The notes under the pieces were generated by a model. That model saw only the letters and a list, made by a program, of their open reading frames with translations. It made no database searches and was not told where the DNA came from. Made by a program: the position numbers and the translations under genes. Shown piece after piece: positions 26,358 through 35,524 of a stretch of 64,000 nt of DNA. This DNA comes from Variovorax paradoxus. GTDB taxonomy: Bacteria; Pseudomonadota; Gammaproteobacteria; Burkholderiales; Burkholderiaceae_C. The DNA is taken from positions 186,001 to 250,000 of the forward strand of contig NZ_JAUSXG010000001.1 of NCBI RefSeq assembly GCF_030815855.1. Reading direction: 5' to 3'. How positions within the stretch are numbered: the stretch's first letter is position 1; each line of letters opens with the position of its first letter.

Positions 26358-26432
26358 TGGTGCCTTCGACAGGAATCGAACCTGTATCTGAGTCTTAGGA
26401 GGACCCCGTTCTATCCATTGAACTACGAAGAC
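26358..26432 (-). tRNA. tRNA-Arg (anticodon CCU)
   Basis: Folds as a full cloverleaf on the minus strand: acceptor GTCTTCG / CGAAGGC, D arm GTTC...GAAC, anticodon loop CTCCTAA giving CCU (decodes AGG), T arm with TTCGATT, discriminator A and an encoded CCA (26358-26360). The rare-codon tRNA-Arg(CCU) is a common integration target. The integrase lies just past its 3' end, so the 3' part should be the attachment-site core. Confidence 0.95.
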
Positions 26433-26495
26433 GGTGGACGGCCCGCACTTTACCAGTTCGACCGCACTTCTAACGACCCTGTGGCGCGGCCGTGC

Positions 26496-26735
26496 TCAGC
26501 GCAGGCCGATGCGCGAGGCGTGCCAGCGCAGCACCGCGGCACGCGCCGGATCGGACGCTTCGATGCGGTTGGCGCGCGTCTGCAGCGCACGCATTTCTTC
26601 GACCTCGCTGATGATCTTGCCTGGGCTCAGCAACGCCTGAACGAGCACGCTTGCTTCTTCTGCAAGCGCCTTGAGCGCGCCAGCCAAGCCACTGCCGAAT
26701 GTGCTCGCGCCGGACGACCGGTCAAGGGTGGACAT
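26496..26735 (-). CDS. Small helical protein, paralogue A
   Basis: 79 aa, all-helical in appearance: 'ALKALAEEASVLVQALLSPG', 'KIISEVEEMRALQTRANRIE', ending in 'ASRIGLR'. It is clearly related to the 78-aa product at 46275-46511 ('ALLSPNKIIGEVEQMRTLQ', same 'ASRIGLR' end). Function unknown. The promoter region contains a TAGGGTTTACCC element immediately followed (minus strand) by a -10-like TAGAAT, shared with another small gene at 44.3 kb. Together with its paralogue it brackets the oxalate module. Confidence 0.75.
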   Translation of the reverse strand: MSTLDRSSGASTFGSGLAGALKALAEEASVLVQALLSPGKIISEVEEMRALQTRANRIEASDPARAAVLRWHASRIGLR

Positions 26736-26778
26736 AAGGGAACTCCTGGATCTGGTGAGTGGGATGACCCCGCTATTC

Positions 26779-26790
26779 TAGGGTTTACCC
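26779..26790 (-). promoter_or_regulatory. TAGGGTTTACCC promoter element (copy 1)
   Basis: Read on the minus strand it is GGGTAAACCCTA running into TAGAAT, a plausible -10 box, about 45 bases before the ATG at 26735. The same arrangement occurs at 44365-44378. Confidence 0.55.
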
Positions 26791-26914
26791 GAATGCACCC
26801 TGGAGCGCAAGAAATGGGCACCGCAGGCACCAGGAGTGGGCCGCTCGCGTCCTGCTCGCGCAGCTCGTCCAACCACACGGCGCGGGCTAACCCCAAGACA
26901 AAATCTTTGAAAAG

Positions 26915-26928
26915 TTGACCATGGTCAA
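26915..26928. promoter_or_regulatory. TTGACCATGGTCAA palindrome upstream of tctC
   Basis: Perfect 14-base palindrome with FNR/CRP geometry (TTGA-N6-TCAA), about 100 bases before tctC. One of four such sites in 26.9-44.8 kb. The likely binder is the Crp/Fnr protein encoded at 31111-31719. Confidence 0.7.
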
Positions 26929-27021
26929 GCAAGCGAAGTTCTTCCCGCGCGCACCATCGGCCCTGTTCGCATCTCGGCTCAGATCCACTAAAAAAAGAGC
27001 GCACCTTACACAGGAGACAAC

Positions 27022-28047
27022 ATGATGAAGAACTTCTTTTCGCGCACCCGCGCTTGTCGGGCAAAAGTCTTCACCGCGGCCATGTTGGCACTCGCGGTTG
27101 CGACACCAGCCTTCGCATGGGAGCCCACCAAACCGGTGGAGTTCGTGATTCCCGCGGGGACCGGCGGAGGCGCCGACCAGATGGGCCGGCTGCTGCAGGG
27201 CATCGTCATCAAGTACAAGCTGATGAAGGAGCCGCTGATCGTGGTCAACAAGTCGGGCGGCGCGGGCGCCGAGGGCTTCCTGGCGATCAAGGAAGCCAAG
27301 GGCGATCCGCACAAGATCGTCATCTCGCTCTCCAACCTGTTCACCACGCCGATGGCCACGGGCGTGCCTTTCAACTGGAAAGACATGACGCCTGTTGCGA
27401 TGCTGGCGCTCGACCAGTTCGTGCTGTGGACCAACGCCGAGCAGCCGTACAAGAACGCTTCGGAGTACGTCGCAGCGGCCAAGGCAGCCGGCCCGAACAA
27501 GTTCAAGATGGCTGGCACCGGCTCCAAGCAGGAAGATCAGATCATCACGGTGGCGCTCGAAAAAGCCACCGGCACCAAGTTCATCTACGTACCGTTCAAG
27601 GGCGGCGGCGAGGTGGCGGTGCAGCTGGTGGGCGGCCATGTGAATTCCACCGTCAACAACCCGATCGAGGCCGTGGCCCAGTGGCGCGCGGGCAAGCTGC
27701 GCGCGCTGTGCGTGTTCGACGACGAGCGCATGCCGTTCAAGGCCAAGGTCACCGAGACGCAGTCGTGGAACGACATTCCCACCTGCAAGGAAGCCGGCGT
27801 CCCGACCAAGTACACCATGCTGCGCGGCATCTTCATGCCCCCCGGCGTCACGCCCGAACAGCGTGCGTTCTACGTCGACCTGCTGACCAAGATCGCGGCC
27901 ACGCCGGACTGGAAGGAATACATGGAGAAGGGCGCGTTCAACCCGACGTTCATGACGGGCGACCCCTTCACCAAGTGGCTTACCGAAGCGGAAGCCACGC
28001 ACCGCACGCTGATGAGCGAAGCGGGTTTCCTGGCGAGCAGCAAATAG
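27022..28047 (+). CDS. tctC: Bug-family periplasmic receptor of a tripartite tricarboxylate transporter
   Basis: 341 aa (or from the second Met), preceded by CAGGAGAC. The signal peptide ends near residue 33 ('MLALAVATPAFA'). The mature protein shows the Bug fold: 'VEFVIPAGTGGGADQMGR', 'VVNKSGGAGAEGFLAIKEAK', and a late 'MPPGVTPEQRAFYVDLLTKI'. Such receptors bind small carboxylates with high affinity and hand them to TctAB. With tctB and tctA downstream it forms a complete TTT operon. The nearby oxc/frc genes make oxalate or a related C2-C4 diacid the likely ligand (inference). Confidence 0.92.
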   Translation: MMKNFFSRTRACRAKVFTAAMLALAVATPAFAWEPTKPVEFVIPAGTGGGADQMGRLLQGIVIKYKLMKEPLIVVNKSGGAGAEGFLAIKEAKGDPHKIVISLSNLFTTPMATGVPFNWKDMTPVAMLALDQFVLWTNAEQPYKNASEYVAAAKAAGPNKFKMAGTGSKQEDQIITVALEKATGTKFIYVPFKGGGEVAVQLVGGHVNSTVNNPIEAVAQWRAGKLRALCVFDDERMPFKAKVTETQSWNDIPTCKEAGVPTKYTMLRGIFMPPGVTPEQRAFYVDLLTKIAATPDWKEYMEKGAFNPTFMTGDPFTKWLTEAEATHRTLMSEAGFLASSK

Positions 28048-28172
28048 CCATCGAGCGCCCTGCAGCGCTGCTTCATGCCTGAACAGGCTGCGGCCCGGAT
28101 GGGCGGCGGGCGGGCGGAGCGCTGCGCTCTCGTTTTCTTTCACGGCACATAGACACGAACGATGAGGACTCC

Positions 28173-28694
28173 ATGGAGCACGACGAGATTTCCGATGGCG
28201 CGCCGCGCAGGGGCGTAGCGACCAACCTGGTCGAAGCGGTGGTTGCGCTGGTCCTGGTGGTGATAGGGCTGGTGGTGATCTACGAGAGCCAGAGGCTGGG
28301 CTCCGGCTGGACCAGCGACGGCCCCGGTGCGGGGTACTTCCCCTTCTACATCGGCGTGATCATCACAATTTCAGGTGCCGGCATCCTGTACCAGGCTTTG
28401 CTGGGCAAGGACAAGAAGACCGAGGTCTTCGTCGACTCGGTGCAGCTGAAACGCGTGCTGTCGGTTCTGCTGCCGGCCAGCGTGTATGTGCTCGCAATTT
28501 CCTTGCTCGGCCTGTACGTGGCTTCGGCGATCTACATCGCGCTGTTCATGGTGTTCCTGGGCAAGTACTCGTGGGTGAAGAGCGTCATCGCGGCGCTGGC
28601 GGTGAACACGGTTTTCTTCTTCATGTTCGAGGTGTGGTTCAAGGTGCCGCTGTTCAAAGGCGCACTCGACCCCCTTCGTTTTCTCGGCTACTGA
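28173..28694 (+). CDS. tctB: TTT transporter small membrane subunit TctB
   Basis: 173 aa with four predicted membrane spans ('VEAVVALVLVVIGLVVIYES', 'YFPFYIGVIITISGAGILYQ', 'VLLPASVYVLAISLLGLYVA', 'FFMFEVWFKVPLFKG'). The small, poorly conserved subunit of the TTT carrier. It lies 125 bases after tctC and 21 bases before tctA in one operon. Confidence 0.9.
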   Translation: MEHDEISDGAPRRGVATNLVEAVVALVLVVIGLVVIYESQRLGSGWTSDGPGAGYFPFYIGVIITISGAGILYQALLGKDKKTEVFVDSVQLKRVLSVLLPASVYVLAISLLGLYVASAIYIALFMVFLGKYSWVKSVIAALAVNTVFFFMFEVWFKVPLFKGALDPLRFLGY

Positions 28695-28715
28695 ATCTCA
28701 CGGAGCAAACGCGAA

Positions 28716-30245
28716 ATGGAAGAAATCAGTGCCCTGATGCAGGGCTTCTCGGTGATCCTCACGCCCATGAACATCGGTTTGATGTTCGTCGGCATCATCC
28801 TGGGGGTACTGATTGGCGTGCTCCCCGGTTTGGGCGGCGCCAATGGCGTGGCCATTCTGCTGCCCCTCACGTTCACGATGTCGCCCACCTCGGCGATCAT
28901 CATGCTGTCGTGCATCTACTGGGGGGCGCTGTTCGGCGGGGCCATCACCTCCATTCTGTTCAACATCCCGGGCGAGCCCTGGTCGGTGGCCACCACCTTC
29001 GACGGCTACCCGATGGCGCAGCAGGGCAACGCGGGCGCCGCGCTGACCACGGCCTTCACCTCGTCGTTCGTCGGCGCGCTGCTGGCGGTGATCATGATCA
29101 CCTTCCTTGCGCCGCTGGTGGCCAAGTTCGCGCTGAAATTCGGCTCTCCCGAATTCTTTGCGGTGTACCTGCTGACCTTCTGCAGCTTCGTGGGCATGGG
29201 CAAGGGGTCTCCGTTCAAGATCCTGGCCTCGATGGCGCTCGGCTTCGCATTGGCCAGCGTGGGCATGGACACGGTCACCGGCCAGTTGCGGCTCACGTTC
29301 GGCCAGTCCGAACTGATGCGCGGCTTCGACTTCCTGATCGCGGTCATCGGCCTGTTCGGCATCGGCGAAATCCTGCTGTCGATGGAAGAGGGCCTGAAGT
29401 TCTCGGGCAAGACAGCGAAGATCGATCCCAAGGTGGTGCTGCAGACCTGGAAGCAACTGCCGCAGTACTGGGTGACCTCGCTGCGCAGTTCGCTGATCGG
29501 TATCTGGATGGGCATCACGCCCGGCGGCGCCACGCCGGCTTCGTTCATGGCCTACGGCCTCGCCAAGAAGATGTCGAAGCGCGGTTCCAAGTTCGGCACC
29601 GGCCAGATGGAAGGCGTCGTGGCGCCCGAAACCGCGGCGCACGCGGCCGGCACCAGCGCGCTGCTGCCGATGCTGGCGCTCGGCATTCCGGGTTCTCCCA
29701 CCGCCGCGGTGCTGCTGGGCGGCCTGCTGATCTGGGGCCTGCAGCCCGGACCGCTGCTGTTCGTCGAGCAGAAGGACTTCGTCTGGGGCCTGATCGCCAG
29801 CATGTACCTGGGCAACATCGTCGGCCTCATCGTCGTGCTGAGCACGGTGCCGCTGTTCGCTTCGATCCTGCGCATCCCGTTCTCGATCATCGCGCCGGTG
29901 ATCATCGTGATCTGCGCCATCGGCGCCTACACGGTGCACAACGCGATGCTCGACATCTGGTTCATGCTCGGCTTCGGCGTGGTGGGCTACCTGTTCAAGA
30001 AGCTCGACTTTCCGCTCGCGCCGCTGGTGCTGGCGCTGGTGCTCGGGGACAAGGCCGAAGACTCGTTCCGCCAGGCCATGCTGGTCTCGCAGGGCGACGT
30101 GATGATCATGTTCTCGAACCCGCTGGTCGGCGGCATCACCACGCTGGCGCTGGTGCTGCTGTTCTGGCCGCTGATTTCCAAGGCGCTGGCGCTCGTCAAG
30201 CCGAAGAAGCACGACGAGTTTGCCGTCGAACGGCCGGTGGACTGA
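28716..30245 (+). CDS. tctA: TTT transporter large membrane subunit TctA
   Basis: 509 aa, about 12 spans. It carries the two family signatures: 'GVLIGVLPGLGGANGVAILL' near the N-terminus and 'GITPGGATPASFMAYGLAKK' in the second half, which line the substrate path, plus 'LGIPGSPTAAVLLGGLLIWG'. Drives proton- or sodium-coupled uptake of the ligand delivered by TctC. Full length, no defects. Confidence 0.95.
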   Translation: MEEISALMQGFSVILTPMNIGLMFVGIILGVLIGVLPGLGGANGVAILLPLTFTMSPTSAIIMLSCIYWGALFGGAITSILFNIPGEPWSVATTFDGYPMAQQGNAGAALTTAFTSSFVGALLAVIMITFLAPLVAKFALKFGSPEFFAVYLLTFCSFVGMGKGSPFKILASMALGFALASVGMDTVTGQLRLTFGQSELMRGFDFLIAVIGLFGIGEILLSMEEGLKFSGKTAKIDPKVVLQTWKQLPQYWVTSLRSSLIGIWMGITPGGATPASFMAYGLAKKMSKRGSKFGTGQMEGVVAPETAAHAAGTSALLPMLALGIPGSPTAAVLLGGLLIWGLQPGPLLFVEQKDFVWGLIASMYLGNIVGLIVVLSTVPLFASILRIPFSIIAPVIIVICAIGAYTVHNAMLDIWFMLGFGVVGYLFKKLDFPLAPLVLALVLGDKAEDSFRQAMLVSQGDVMIMFSNPLVGGITTLALVLLFWPLISKALALVKPKKHDEFAVERPVD

Positions 30246-30260
30246 GCGGAGAACGACAAC

Positions 30261-31097
30261 ATGCCAGTGATTGCACTCACCCAGGAGATGGGTTCCCTTG
30301 CGAAGGACGTGTCGCAGCGCCTCGCCGAGCAGCTCGGCCTCGAGCTCATGCGGCACGAGACGATCGAGCGCGTGGCCGACCGCATGCAGGTGCCGACCAG
30401 TTTCATCGGCCGCCTGCGCGACGGCAAGGCCGGTTTCGTCGAGCGGCTCACGGCCGACAAGCGCAGCCTTGCGCTCTACACGGCCGAGGAGCTCTTCGCG
30501 CTGGCCGACCGCGGCAACGTGGTGCTGCGCGGCTGGGGCGCGACCTGCCTGCTGCGGCCGGTGCCGCACGTGGTGTGCGTGCGCATCACGCGCTCGATGA
30601 AAAAGCGCGTCGAATGGCTGATGACGCACCTGGAGACCGACGATGCCGAGTTCGCCGAAGCCGAGATCCGGCGCAGCGACGACGCGCACGCGGCGCGCAT
30701 GCATGCGCAGTTCGGCGTGACCTGGGGCGACCCGGTGCTCTACGACCTGGTGCTCAACACCGACCGCCTCTCGGTGGACAGCTGCGTGGCGCAGATCCGC
30801 GCGCTGGTGGAACGTCCGGAGTTCGCGGAGACACCCGCCTCTCGCGCGCTCCTGGCCAACATGGCGCTCGCGGCGCGGGTGAAGTCGGCGCTGAAGGACA
30901 ACGAGGCAACCGGCGACATCCGCGTGACCGTCGAGGCCGACCAGGGCAAGGTCACGCTGCGCGGCATCGTGCTGAACGCGGAGGAGCGCGCTCTCACGGA
31001 GGCCGTAGCCTCCAGGGTCGACGGCGTGAGCGGCGTCGACAACGCGCTGCGCCTGATGAGCGTACCGCGCCGCTTCGCCTCGTCGAAGCAAACTTGA
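30261..31097 (+). CDS. Cytidylate-kinase-like protein fused to a BON domain
   Basis: 278 aa. Residues 1-190 belong to the Cytidylate_kin2 family ('VIALTQEMGSLAKDVSQRLA', 'GRLRDGKAGFVERLTADKR', 'VLRGWGATCLLRPVPHVVCV'). The usual glycine-rich P-loop of nucleotide kinases is not evident, so kinase activity is doubtful. Residues 205-270 form a BON domain ('VTVEADQGKVTLRGIVLNAE'), normally a lipid- or ligand-binding fold. It starts 15 bases after tctA, so it is co-transcribed with the transporter; a regulatory or sensing role is a guess. Confidence 0.8.
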   Translation: MPVIALTQEMGSLAKDVSQRLAEQLGLELMRHETIERVADRMQVPTSFIGRLRDGKAGFVERLTADKRSLALYTAEELFALADRGNVVLRGWGATCLLRPVPHVVCVRITRSMKKRVEWLMTHLETDDAEFAEAEIRRSDDAHAARMHAQFGVTWGDPVLYDLVLNTDRLSVDSCVAQIRALVERPEFAETPASRALLANMALAARVKSALKDNEATGDIRVTVEADQGKVTLRGIVLNAEERALTEAVASRVDGVSGVDNALRLMSVPRRFASSKQT

Positions 31098-31110
31098 GTA
31101 CGGCGCCTGC

Positions 31111-31719
31111 CTAGATCTTTCCGCGTTTTCGGAGCCGGCTCAGGGTTTCCGCGGAGAGATTGAGGTACGACGCGAGCTCCTTGCTGGGGATGCGGTCTTC
31201 CAGCTCGGGGTGCTTGCGCATGAACCGGTGCACGCGGCCCGGCGCGTCGAGCAAGTGCAGCGTGATCGTGTGCGCCATGATTTCGCTCATGCCGCGCATC
31301 ACGCAGTACTCGAACAGCTCCTTGGTGTCGGGGTGGCGGTTCAAGAACGCGATCCACTCCTTCAGCGGCAGGCTGGCCACCCGGGCCTTGGTGACGCACA
31401 CGATGCCGTAGGGCGTGGGCGTGCCCAGCCGCAGCGCCGCGTAGCTGGTTTCCATGTCGTGCGCATCGGCGAAGCGAAGGATCATTTCCTTGCCCTCGGG
31501 GTTGCTCACCACCCGCTTGAGGATGCCGTCGAGGATGAAGTACTGCTCCATCTCGCGCACGCCCTGGTGCAGCAGAAAGTCGCCCTTGTTGCCGTCCACG
31601 ATGACGAGATGGGTTTCCAGTTCGGCGCGTTCGCTCTCGCTCAGGTCCTTGAGAAGGATGTTCTGCCGGAGCTGCGCGCGAATGATGTTTTTCTCCGGGT
31701 GGTTTTCCAACAACGTCAT
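31111..31719 (-). CDS. Crp/Fnr-family transcriptional regulator of the oxalate module
   Basis: 202 aa from the ATG at 31719, within a longer open frame. N-terminal cyclic-nucleotide-type effector barrel (about 20-130; 'GDFLLHQGVREMEQYFILDG') and a C-terminal winged helix with recognition helix 'SAETLSRLRKRG'. This keeps the Glu-x-x-Ser-Arg pattern by which FNR reads TTGA half sites. There is no N-terminal cysteine cluster, so it is not an Fe-S oxygen sensor; the ligand is unknown. It is divergent from oxc, with a TTGA-N6-TCAA palindrome between them, and three more such sites at other promoters of the module. Autoregulation is likely. Confidence 0.85.
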   Translation of the reverse strand: MTLLENHPEKNIIRAQLRQNILLKDLSESERAELETHLVIVDGNKGDFLLHQGVREMEQYFILDGILKRVVSNPEGKEMILRFADAHDMETSYAALRLGTPTPYGIVCVTKARVASLPLKEWIAFLNRHPDTKELFEYCVMRGMSEIMAHTITLHLLDAPGRVHRFMRKHPELEDRIPSKELASYLNLSAETLSRLRKRGKI

Positions 31720-31788
31720 GGGTCCCGTCTTGCTCGAATTCGCAACAACAACATCTGGTTCGTCTGGCCGGTGCCGTTTTCCGGAAAG

Positions 31789-31802
31789 TTGACCGAGGTC
31801 AA
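31789..31802. promoter_or_regulatory. TTGACCGAGGTCAA palindrome between regulator and oxc
   Basis: With the flanking G and C the arms are seven bases (GTTGACC / GGTCAAC, 31788-31803). Centred about 77 bases upstream of the regulator and 80 bases upstream of oxc; suited to control both. Confidence 0.75.
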
Positions 31803-31875
31803 CGCCTGAAAGCATGCCCCCGAATCATAGTCCCGGCTCGGGCCTCGGCCATTCACCCAAGCAAGAAGGAGAGAC

Positions 31876-33705
31876 ATGTCTTCAGTAAGAACGGACAAAG
31901 AGGCATCCACCACCCTGGACGACGCCCTCAAGCCCAAGAACAGGGCTGCAGACGGCGACGCGGTCGTGCTCGCACTCAAGCAACCCACGGAGGAGGCGGC
32001 ATCGGCGCAGGACGCGACGATCGACGGTTTCCACCTGGTCATCGATGCGCTGAAGCTGAACGACATCGACACGATCTTCGGCCTGCCGGGCATCCCCATC
32101 ACCGACCTGACGCGCATGGCCCAGGCAGAGGGCCTGCGCGTCATCTCGTTCCGCCACGAGCAGCATGCGGGCAACGCCGCGGCCGCCGCCGGCTTTCTCA
32201 CGCAGAAGCCGGGCATCTGCCTCACGGTGTCGGCGCCAGGCTTCCTGAACGGCCTCACCGCGCTGGCCAATGCCACCACCAACTGCTTCCCGATGATTCT
32301 CATCAGCGGCTCGAGCGAGCGCGAGATCGTCGACCTGCAGCAGGGCGACTACGAAGAGATGGACCAGCTCGCGATCGCCAAGCCGCTGTGCAAGGCCGCC
32401 TTCCGCGTGCTGCATGCCGAAGACATCGGCGTGGGCATTGCACGTGCCATTCGCTCGGCGCTGTCGGGCCGCCCGGGCGGCGTGTACCTCGACCTGCCGG
32501 CCAAGCTGTTCGCGCAGACGATGGACGCCGAAGCCGGCCGCCGGTCGCTGATCAAGGTGGTCGATCCGGCACCGCGCCAGATTCCGGCGCCTGACGCAGT
32601 CAATCGCGCACTCGACCTGCTTAAGGGCGCGAAGAAGCCGCTGATCCTGCTCGGCAAGGGCGCAGCCTACGCGCAGGCCGACGCCGACATTCGCGCATTG
32701 ATCGAGAAGACCGGCATTCCCTACCTGCCGATGTCGATGGCGAAGGGCCTGTTGCCCGACACGCATGCGCAATCGGCCGCGGCCGCGCGCTCGTACGTGC
32801 TGCAGGAAGCCGACGTGGTGATGCTGGTCGGCGCGCGCCTGAACTGGCTGCTCTCGCACGGCAAGGGCAAGACCTGGGGCCAGGAGAAGGGCGCCAAGCA
32901 GTTCATCCAGATCGACATCGCGCCGACCGAGATCGACAGCAACGTGGCCATTGCCGCGCCGGTGATCGGCGACATCGGCTCCTGCGTGGCGGCGCTGCTC
33001 GCGGGCGTCGATGCCAAGTGGGTCAAGCCGCCGGCCGAATGGACCGGCGCCATTGCCGAGCGCAAGGACAAGAACCTCTCGAAGATGGCCGTGACGCTGG
33101 CCGCACGCCCGTCGCCGATGAACTTTCACAGCGCGCTGAGCGTGATCCGCGACCAGGTGAAGGCACGGCCCGACGCCATCGTGGTGAACGAAGGCGCCAA
33201 CACGCTCGACTTCGCGCGCAGCATCGTCGACATGTACGAGCCGCGCAAGCGCCTCGACGTGGGCACCTGGGGAATCATGGGCATCGGCATGGGCTTTGCC
33301 GTGGCGGCCGCGGTGGTCACCGACAAGCCGGTGATCGCCATCGAGGGCGACAGCGCCTTCGGCTTCAGCGGCATGGAGGTGGAAACCATCTGCCGCTACA
33401 ACCTGCCGATCTGCATCATCGTGTTCAACAACAACGGCGTCTACCGCGGCACCGACGTGAACGCGAGCGGCACGCCCGACGTGGCGCCCACCGTGTTCGT
33501 GAAGAACGCGCGCTACGACAAGCTGATGGAGGCCTTCGGCGGCGTGGGCGTCAACGCGACCACCGCGGATGAATTGCAGGCGGCACTGGCCGAAGCCGTG
33601 GCTTCGCGCCGGCCGACCCTCATCAATGCCGTCATCGACGAGACCGCCGGAACGGAAAGCGGCCGGATCACCAGCCTCAATCCGAGCACGGCGAAGAAGA
33701 AGTAA
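31876..33705 (+). CDS. oxc: Oxalyl-CoA decarboxylase
   Basis: 609 aa. Thiamine-diphosphate enzyme converting oxalyl-CoA to formyl-CoA and CO2. Clear family motifs: '[20 protein letters not shown]', catalytic Glu in '[17 protein letters not shown]', '[18 protein letters not shown]', '[20 protein letters not shown]', and the ThDP/Mg motif from 'GDSAFGFSG' to 'FNNNGVYRG'. Compared with the ~568-aa Oxalobacter enzyme it has about 40 extra residues at the N-terminus, low-complexity and charged, before '[18 protein letters not shown]'. Start ATG has AAGGAGAG. It heads the oxc-frc block and pairs with both frc genes. Confidence 0.97.
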   Translation: MSSVRTDKEASTTLDDALKPKNRAADGDAVVLALKQPTEEAASAQDATIDGFHLVIDALKLNDIDTIFGLPGIPITDLTRMAQAEGLRVISFRHEQHAGNAAAAAGFLTQKPGICLTVSAPGFLNGLTALANATTNCFPMILISGSSEREIVDLQQGDYEEMDQLAIAKPLCKAAFRVLHAEDIGVGIARAIRSALSGRPGGVYLDLPAKLFAQTMDAEAGRRSLIKVVDPAPRQIPAPDAVNRALDLLKGAKKPLILLGKGAAYAQADADIRALIEKTGIPYLPMSMAKGLLPDTHAQSAAAARSYVLQEADVVMLVGARLNWLLSHGKGKTWGQEKGAKQFIQIDIAPTEIDSNVAIAAPVIGDIGSCVAALLAGVDAKWVKPPAEWTGAIAERKDKNLSKMAVTLAARPSPMNFHSALSVIRDQVKARPDAIVVNEGANTLDFARSIVDMYEPRKRLDVGTWGIMGIGMGFAVAAAVVTDKPVIAIEGDSAFGFSGMEVETICRYNLPICIIVFNNNGVYRGTDVNASGTPDVAPTVFVKNARYDKLMEAFGGVGVNATTADELQAALAEAVASRRPTLINAVIDETAGTESGRITSLNPSTAKKK

Positions 33706-33734
33706 ATCTGTCCATTCAATCAGGAGAACGCAGC

Positions 33735-35012
33735 ATGAGCAGCAACAACAAACCCCTCAACGGCATCAAGATCATCGACTTCACGCACGTGCAAGCCGGT
33801 CCGGCCTGCACGCAGATGCTGGCCTGGTTCGGCGCCGACGTCATCAAGGTCGAGCGTCCGGGTGCCGGCGACGTCACGCGCAGCCAACTGCGCGACATTC
33901 CGAACGTCGACGCGCTGTACTTCACCATGCTCAACAGCAACAAGCGCTCGATCACGCTGGACACCAAGAAGCCCGAGGGCAAGGCGGTGCTGGAAAAGCT
34001 GATCCGCGAATCCGACGTGCTGGTGGAAAACTTCGGCCCCGGCGCACTCGACCGCATGGGCTTTACCTGGGCACGCATCCAGGAACTGAACCCCAAGATG
34101 ATCGTCGCCTCGGTCAAGGGCTTCAGCGACGGCCATCACTACGAAGACCTGAAGGTGTACGAGAACGTGGCGCAGTGCGCCGGCGGCGCTGCTTCCACCA
34201 CCGGCTGGTGGAAGGGTGAAAACTCGGTTCCGACAATCTCGGCGGCCGCGCTGGGCGACTCCAACACCGGCATGCACCTGGCGATCGGCATTCTCACGGC
34301 CATCATCGGCCGCCAGCAGACCGGCAAGGGCCAGAAGGTGGCCTGCTCGATGCAGGACGCCGTCCTCAACCTGTGCCGCGTGAAGATGCGCGACCAGCAG
34401 CGCCTGGACAACGTCGGCTACTTGGAGGAATACCCGCAGTATCCGCACGACATGGACGCCTTCAAGGACAAGGTGGTGCCGCGCGGCGGCAATGCCGGCG
34501 GCGGCGGCCAGCCGGGCTGGATCCTGAAGTGCAAGGGCTGGCAGACCGACCCCAATGCCTACATCTACTTCACCGTGCAGGGCCATGCCTGGGACCCGAT
34601 CTGCGACGCGCTCGGCAAGCCCGAGTGGAAGACCGATCCCGACTACATGACCCCGAAGGCCCGCCAGCCGCACATCGACCAGATCTTCGCGACCATCGAG
34701 GACTTCATCAAGGACAAGACCAAGTTCGAGGCCGTGGACATCTTCCGCAAGCATGACATTCCCTGCGCCCCGGTGCTGTCGATGAAGGAACTGCTGCACG
34801 ACGAGTCGCTGCGCAAGAGCGGCTCCATCGTCGAAGTCCCGCACAAGGAGCGCGGCAGCTACTGGACCATCGGCAGCCCGATCAAGTTCTCTGACCTCAA
34901 GCCCGAGGTCACCGCTTCGCCGCTGCTGGGCGAGCACACCGACGAGGTGCTGGCGGAACTGGGCTACAGCAAGCAAGAGATCGACAATCTCAAGGAAGCA
35001 AAAGCCGTGTAG
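33735..35012 (+). CDS. frc: Formyl-CoA:oxalate CoA-transferase, copy 1
   Basis: 425 aa, class III CoA-transferase. Swaps CoA from formyl-CoA to oxalate, feeding Oxc. Visible: '[20 protein letters not shown]', '[15 protein letters not shown]', '[14 protein letters not shown]', the catalytic Asp in '[17 protein letters not shown]', '[19 protein letters not shown]', and the glycine loop '[13 protein letters not shown]' that closes over the active site. Close to the Oxalobacter enzyme in length and motifs. It starts 29 bases after oxc, RBS AGGAG. Confidence 0.96.
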   Translation: MSSNNKPLNGIKIIDFTHVQAGPACTQMLAWFGADVIKVERPGAGDVTRSQLRDIPNVDALYFTMLNSNKRSITLDTKKPEGKAVLEKLIRESDVLVENFGPGALDRMGFTWARIQELNPKMIVASVKGFSDGHHYEDLKVYENVAQCAGGAASTTGWWKGENSVPTISAAALGDSNTGMHLAIGILTAIIGRQQTGKGQKVACSMQDAVLNLCRVKMRDQQRLDNVGYLEEYPQYPHDMDAFKDKVVPRGGNAGGGGQPGWILKCKGWQTDPNAYIYFTVQGHAWDPICDALGKPEWKTDPDYMTPKARQPHIDQIFATIEDFIKDKTKFEAVDIFRKHDIPCAPVLSMKELLHDESLRKSGSIVEVPHKERGSYWTIGSPIKFSDLKPEVTASPLLGEHTDEVLAELGYSKQEIDNLKEAKAV

Positions 35013-35019
35013 CGGCTCC

Positions 35020-35058
35020 CCCGGCTTTGCCCGCTTGAAAAAGGCGGGCGAAGCCGGG
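35020..35058 (+). terminator. Strong hairpin between frc copy 1 and the PAS gene
   Basis: 15-base stem, CCCGGCTTTGCCCGC (35020-35034) against GCGGGCGAAGCCGGG (35044-35058), one G-T pair, nine-base loop. No T-run follows, so it may act as an mRNA stabiliser or attenuator rather than a full terminator. Confidence 0.6.
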
Positions 35059-35086
35059 AAATCGACATGAAGCGCCAGAGGTAAAC

Positions 35087-35524
35087 ATGCAAGCGAACGT
35101 TGATTTCAAGCAGCTCGTCGAAGGCGCCGGCGACGCGATCATGGTGTGCGACGCGAAAGGGGCGATCACGTTCTGGAACCGCGCCGCCGAGCGCATCTTC
35201 GGCTTCACCGAAGCCGAGGCGCTGGGCCAGTCGCTCGACATGATCATTCCCCAGCGGCAGCGCCAGCGCCACTGGGACGGCTACCAAAAGACCATGGAAA
35301 CCGGCATCACCAAGTACGGTGCCGATCTGCTGCGCGTACCGGCGCTGCACAAGGACGGACACACGCTGTCGATCGCCTTCACGGTGTCGATGCTGTTCTC
35401 CGAGAGTCGTGAAGTCACGGGCATCGTCGCCATCGTGCGAGACGAAACCGCCCGTTTCGCCGAAGAGCGTAAATTGCGCGCTCGTCTGCAAGAAGCAGAG
35501 GCCACGATCAAAGGAGACAGCTGA
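35087..35524 (+). CDS. Single PAS-domain protein
   Basis: 145 aa, essentially one PAS domain: '[20 protein letters not shown]', '[20 protein letters not shown]', '[20 protein letters not shown]', '[15 protein letters not shown]', then a short helix. No histidine kinase, GGDEF or HTH output is attached. Its stop overlaps the frc copy 2 start (TGATG), so it is translated with an oxalate enzyme. It could be a small sensor or a protein-binding regulator of the pathway; unknown. Confidence 0.85.
   Translation: MQANVDFKQLVEGAGDAIMVCDAKGAITFWNRAAERIFGFTEAEALGQSLDMIIPQRQRQRHWDGYQKTMETGITKYGADLLRVPALHKDGHTLSIAFTVSMLFSESREVTGIVAIVRDETARFAEERKLRARLQEAEATIKGDS

Noticed and set aside
26611..26621. Second tRNA near the tRNA-Arg gene
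   Set aside because: I looked for further cloverleafs between 26.2 and 27 kb and found only the one tRNA plus its terminator.
28698..31091. 797-codon minus-strand frame opposite tctA and the BON gene
   Set aside because: His/Arg/Gly-rich shadow typical of high-GC coding DNA; the plus-strand genes are unmistakable.
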